NCBI GenBank assembly: GCA_954871525.1
Contig: OX940866.1
Coordinates: 38,018,521-38,082,520 of the forward strand
Direction of reading: 5' to 3'
From: Parietaria judaica
Lineage: Eukaryota > Streptophyta > Magnoliopsida > Rosales > Urticaceae
Length of the DNA stretch: 64,000 bases
Position 1 is the stretch's first letter. The number at the start of each line of letters is the position of its first letter. Below the pieces are notes generated by a model. It was not told the origin of the DNA, ran no database searches, and saw nothing but the letters and a program-made list of their open reading frames with translations. A program made the translations under genes and the position numbers. This document shows positions 61,697 through 64,000 of this stretch, in pieces.

Positions 61697-64000
61697 GTCA
61701 ACAATTTAATCCTTGCATATTTTTGTATGAGAACTCTTGTTATATTCAAATTCCATTGTATAAGCCCTAAAATCATTATTTTTTCAATTGGTTCGACTTT
61801 TAGGTCGTAAACAATCTAAAATAAAGAAATGCTATAGGAAATGCTAGCATTTCCTATGGCATTTCTCGTCAACAATTTAATCCTTTCATATTTTTGCATG
61901 AGAACTCTTGTTATATTCCAATTCCAATGTATAAGCCCTAAAATTATTATTTTTTCAATTGGTTCGAAATTTAAGGTTGTAAAAAATGTAAAATAAAGAA
62001 ATTCTATAGCATTTCCTATGGCGTTTCTCGTCAACAATTTAATCCTTGCATATTTTTGCATGAGAACTCTTGTTATATTCAAATTCCAATGTATAAGCCC
62101 TAAAATCATTATTTTTTCAATTGGTTTGAAATTTAAGGTTGTAAAAAATGTAAAATAAAGAAATGCTATAGGAAATGCTATAGCATTTCGTATGGCATTT
62201 CTCGTCAACAATTTAATCCTTGCATATTTTTGCATGAGAACTCTTGTTATATTCCAATTCCAATGTATAAGCCCTAAAATAATTATTTTTTCAATTGGTT
62301 CGAAATTTAAGGTTGTAAAAAATGTAAAATATAGAAATTCTATAGCATTTCCTATGGCATTTCTCGTCAACAATTTAATCCTTGCATATTTTTGCATGAG
62401 AACTCTTGTTATATTCAAATTCCAATGTATAAGCCCTAAAATCATTATTTTTTCAATTGGTTTGAAATTTAAGGTTGTAAAAAATGTAAAATAAAGAAAT
62501 GCTATAGGAAATGCTATAGCATTTCGTATGGCATTTCTCGTCAACAATTTAATCCTTGCATATTTTTGCATGAGAACTCTTGTTATATTCAAATTCCAAT
62601 GTATAAGCCCTAAAATCATTATTTTTTCAATTGGTTCGACTTTTAGGTCGTAAATAATGTAAAATAAAGAAATGCTATAGGAAATGCTATAGCATTTCCT
62701 ATGGAATTTAACGTCAACAATTTAATCCTTGCATATTTTTGCATGAGAACGCTTGTAATATTAAAATTCCAACGTATAAGCCCTAAAATCATTATTTTTT
62801 CAATTGGTTTGAAATTTAAGGTTGTAAAAAATATAAAATAAAGAAATGCTATAGGAAATGCTATAGCATTTCTTATGGCATTTCTCGTCAACAATTTAAT
62901 CCTTGCATATTTTTGCATGAGAACTTTTGTTATATTCAAATTCCAATGTATAAGCCCTATAATCATTATTTTTTCAATTGGTTTGAAATTTTAGGTCGTA
63001 AACAATGTAAAATAAAGAAATGCTATAGGAAATGCTAGTATTTCGTATGGCATTTCTCGTCAACAATTTAATCCTTGCATATTTTTGTATGAGAACTTTT
63101 GTTATATTCAAATTCCATTGTATAAGCCCTAAAATCATTATTTTTTCAATTGGTTCGACTTTTAGGTCGTAAACAATGTAAAATAAAGAAATGCTATAGG
63201 AAATGCTAGCATTTCCTATGGCATTTCTCGTCAACAATTTAATCCTTTCATATTTTTGCATGAGAACTCTTGTTATATTCCAATTCCAATGTATAAGCCC
63301 TAAAATTATTATTTTTCAATTGGTTCGAAATTTAAGGTTGTAAAAAATGTAAAATAAAGAAATTTTATAGCATTTCCTATGGCGTTTCTCGTCAACAATT
63401 TAATCCTTGCATATTTTTGCATGAGAACTCTTGTTATATTCAAATTCCAATGTATAAGCCGTAAAATCATTAGTTTTTCAATTGGTTTGAAATTTAAGGT
63501 TGTAAAAAATGTAAAATAAAGAAATGCTATAGGAAATGCTATAGCATTTCGTATGGCATTTCTCGTCAACAATTTAATCCTTGCATATTTTTGCATGAGA
63601 ACTCTTGTTATATTCCAATTCCAATGTATAAGCCCTAAAATAATTATTTTTTCAATTGGTTCGAAATTTAAGGTTGTAAAAAATGTAAAATATAGAAATT
63701 CTATAGCATTTCCTATGGCATTTCTCGTCAACAATTTAATCCTTGCATATTTTTGCATGAGAACTCTTGTTATATTCAAATTACAATGTATAAGCCCTAA
63801 AATCATTATTTTTTCAATTGGTTCGACTTTTAGGTCGTAAACAATGTAAAATAAAGAAATGCTATAGGAAATGCTATAGCATTTCCTATGGAATTTAACG
63901 TCAACAATTTAATCCTTGCATATTTTTGCATGAGAACGCTTGTAATATTAAAATTCCAACGTATAAGCCCTAAAATAATTATTTTTTCAATTGGTTTGAA
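61697..64000. repeat. 1,362-bp 8-monomer HOR, one full copy and a partial second
   Basis: Copy 1 is 61697-63058 (171, 162, 174, 162, 174, 173, 174, 172). A second starts at 63059 and is cut by the window end; it lacks one 174-bp monomer before its class B monomer. Shared marks are AATTCCATTGTATAAG, CCTTTCATATTTTTGC, CCTATGGCGTTTC and AAAATATAGAAATTC. Parts of the same unit occur at 57082-57840. Confidence 0.86.

Larger units (their letters stand above)
1..64000. repeat. Satellite DNA array, ~174-bp AT-rich monomer, entire window
   Basis: Every line of the window carries the same motif series in the same order and orientation: GTCAACAATTTAATCC, TTGCATATTTTTGCATGAGA, CCAATGTATAAGCCC, a T6 tract, CAATTGGTTCGAAATTT, an A6 tract, AAAATAAAG, then a palindrome centred on AAATGCTATAGCATTT. 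Spacing between successive GTCAAC sites is usually 174 or 162 bp. A consensus read by eye has 48 G/C in 174 bases. All monomers are head to tail; I saw no inversion, transposon or unique insert. Arrays of ~170-bp AT-rich monomers with higher-order structure are typical of eukaryotic centromeres and pericentromeres. That placement is inference from architecture, because the family is not one I recognise. Neither array edge is inside the window. Confidence 0.98.

Noticed and set aside
1..64000. Telomeric or rDNA-linked repeat, tRNA or rRNA genes
   Set aside because: No telomere-type short G-rich repeat, no rRNA-like sequence and no tRNA-like arms or box A/B pattern were seen.

Overview
The whole 64 kb window is one uninterrupted head-to-tail satellite DNA array. 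I find no gene, RNA gene, transposon, or stretch of unique sequence of any useful length. The basic monomer is about 174 bp and about 28% GC (counted on a consensus read by eye). Its commonest variant is 162 bp; rarer forms are 171-175, 164, 160, 153, 135 and 98 bp. About 375 monomers fit in the window, all in the same orientation. A long AT-rich array of nucleosome-sized (~170 bp) monomers with nested higher-order repeats (HORs) is what centromeric or pericentromeric heterochromatin of a eukaryote looks like. I do not recognise the monomer and cannot name the species. The array runs off both ends of the window.

Positions below count each monomer from the G of its GTCAAC. Left part: 12-4037, two copies of a 2,011-bp 12-monomer unit; 4200-6523, two copies of a 1,162-bp 7-monomer unit; 6524-11769, older and more divergent monomers with no clean HOR; 11770-15191, two copies of a 1,711-bp 10-mer; 15192-16232, three copies of a 347-bp dimer; 16233-18834, three and three-quarter copies of a 694-bp tetramer; 18835-24337, copies of a 1,723/2,231-bp unit.

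Middle: 24338-33127, alternating 174/162-bp monomers (336-bp dimers) and short modules that each end in a distinctive 173-bp 'class B' monomer. Right part: from 35326 each large unit starts with a 175-bp 'class D' monomer. The spacing of these is 2,886, 4,556, 2,724, then 2,216 five times, then 1,876. The five consecutive 2,216-bp 13-mers (45492-56571) are the most regular part of the window. From 58448 to the end the array returns to mixed modules and a 1,362-bp 8-mer.

Two features recur in most monomers. One is a 42-bp near-perfect palindrome that contains a tandem 12-bp duplication; loss of one 12-bp copy gives the 162-bp class. The other is a reading frame on the minus strand that stays open because 174, 162 and 135 are all multiples of three. 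This yields runs of up to 825 codons that look like proteins but are best read as satellite read-through. Nothing here works together as genes; the biology on view is array evolution by slippage, unequal exchange and local amplification.
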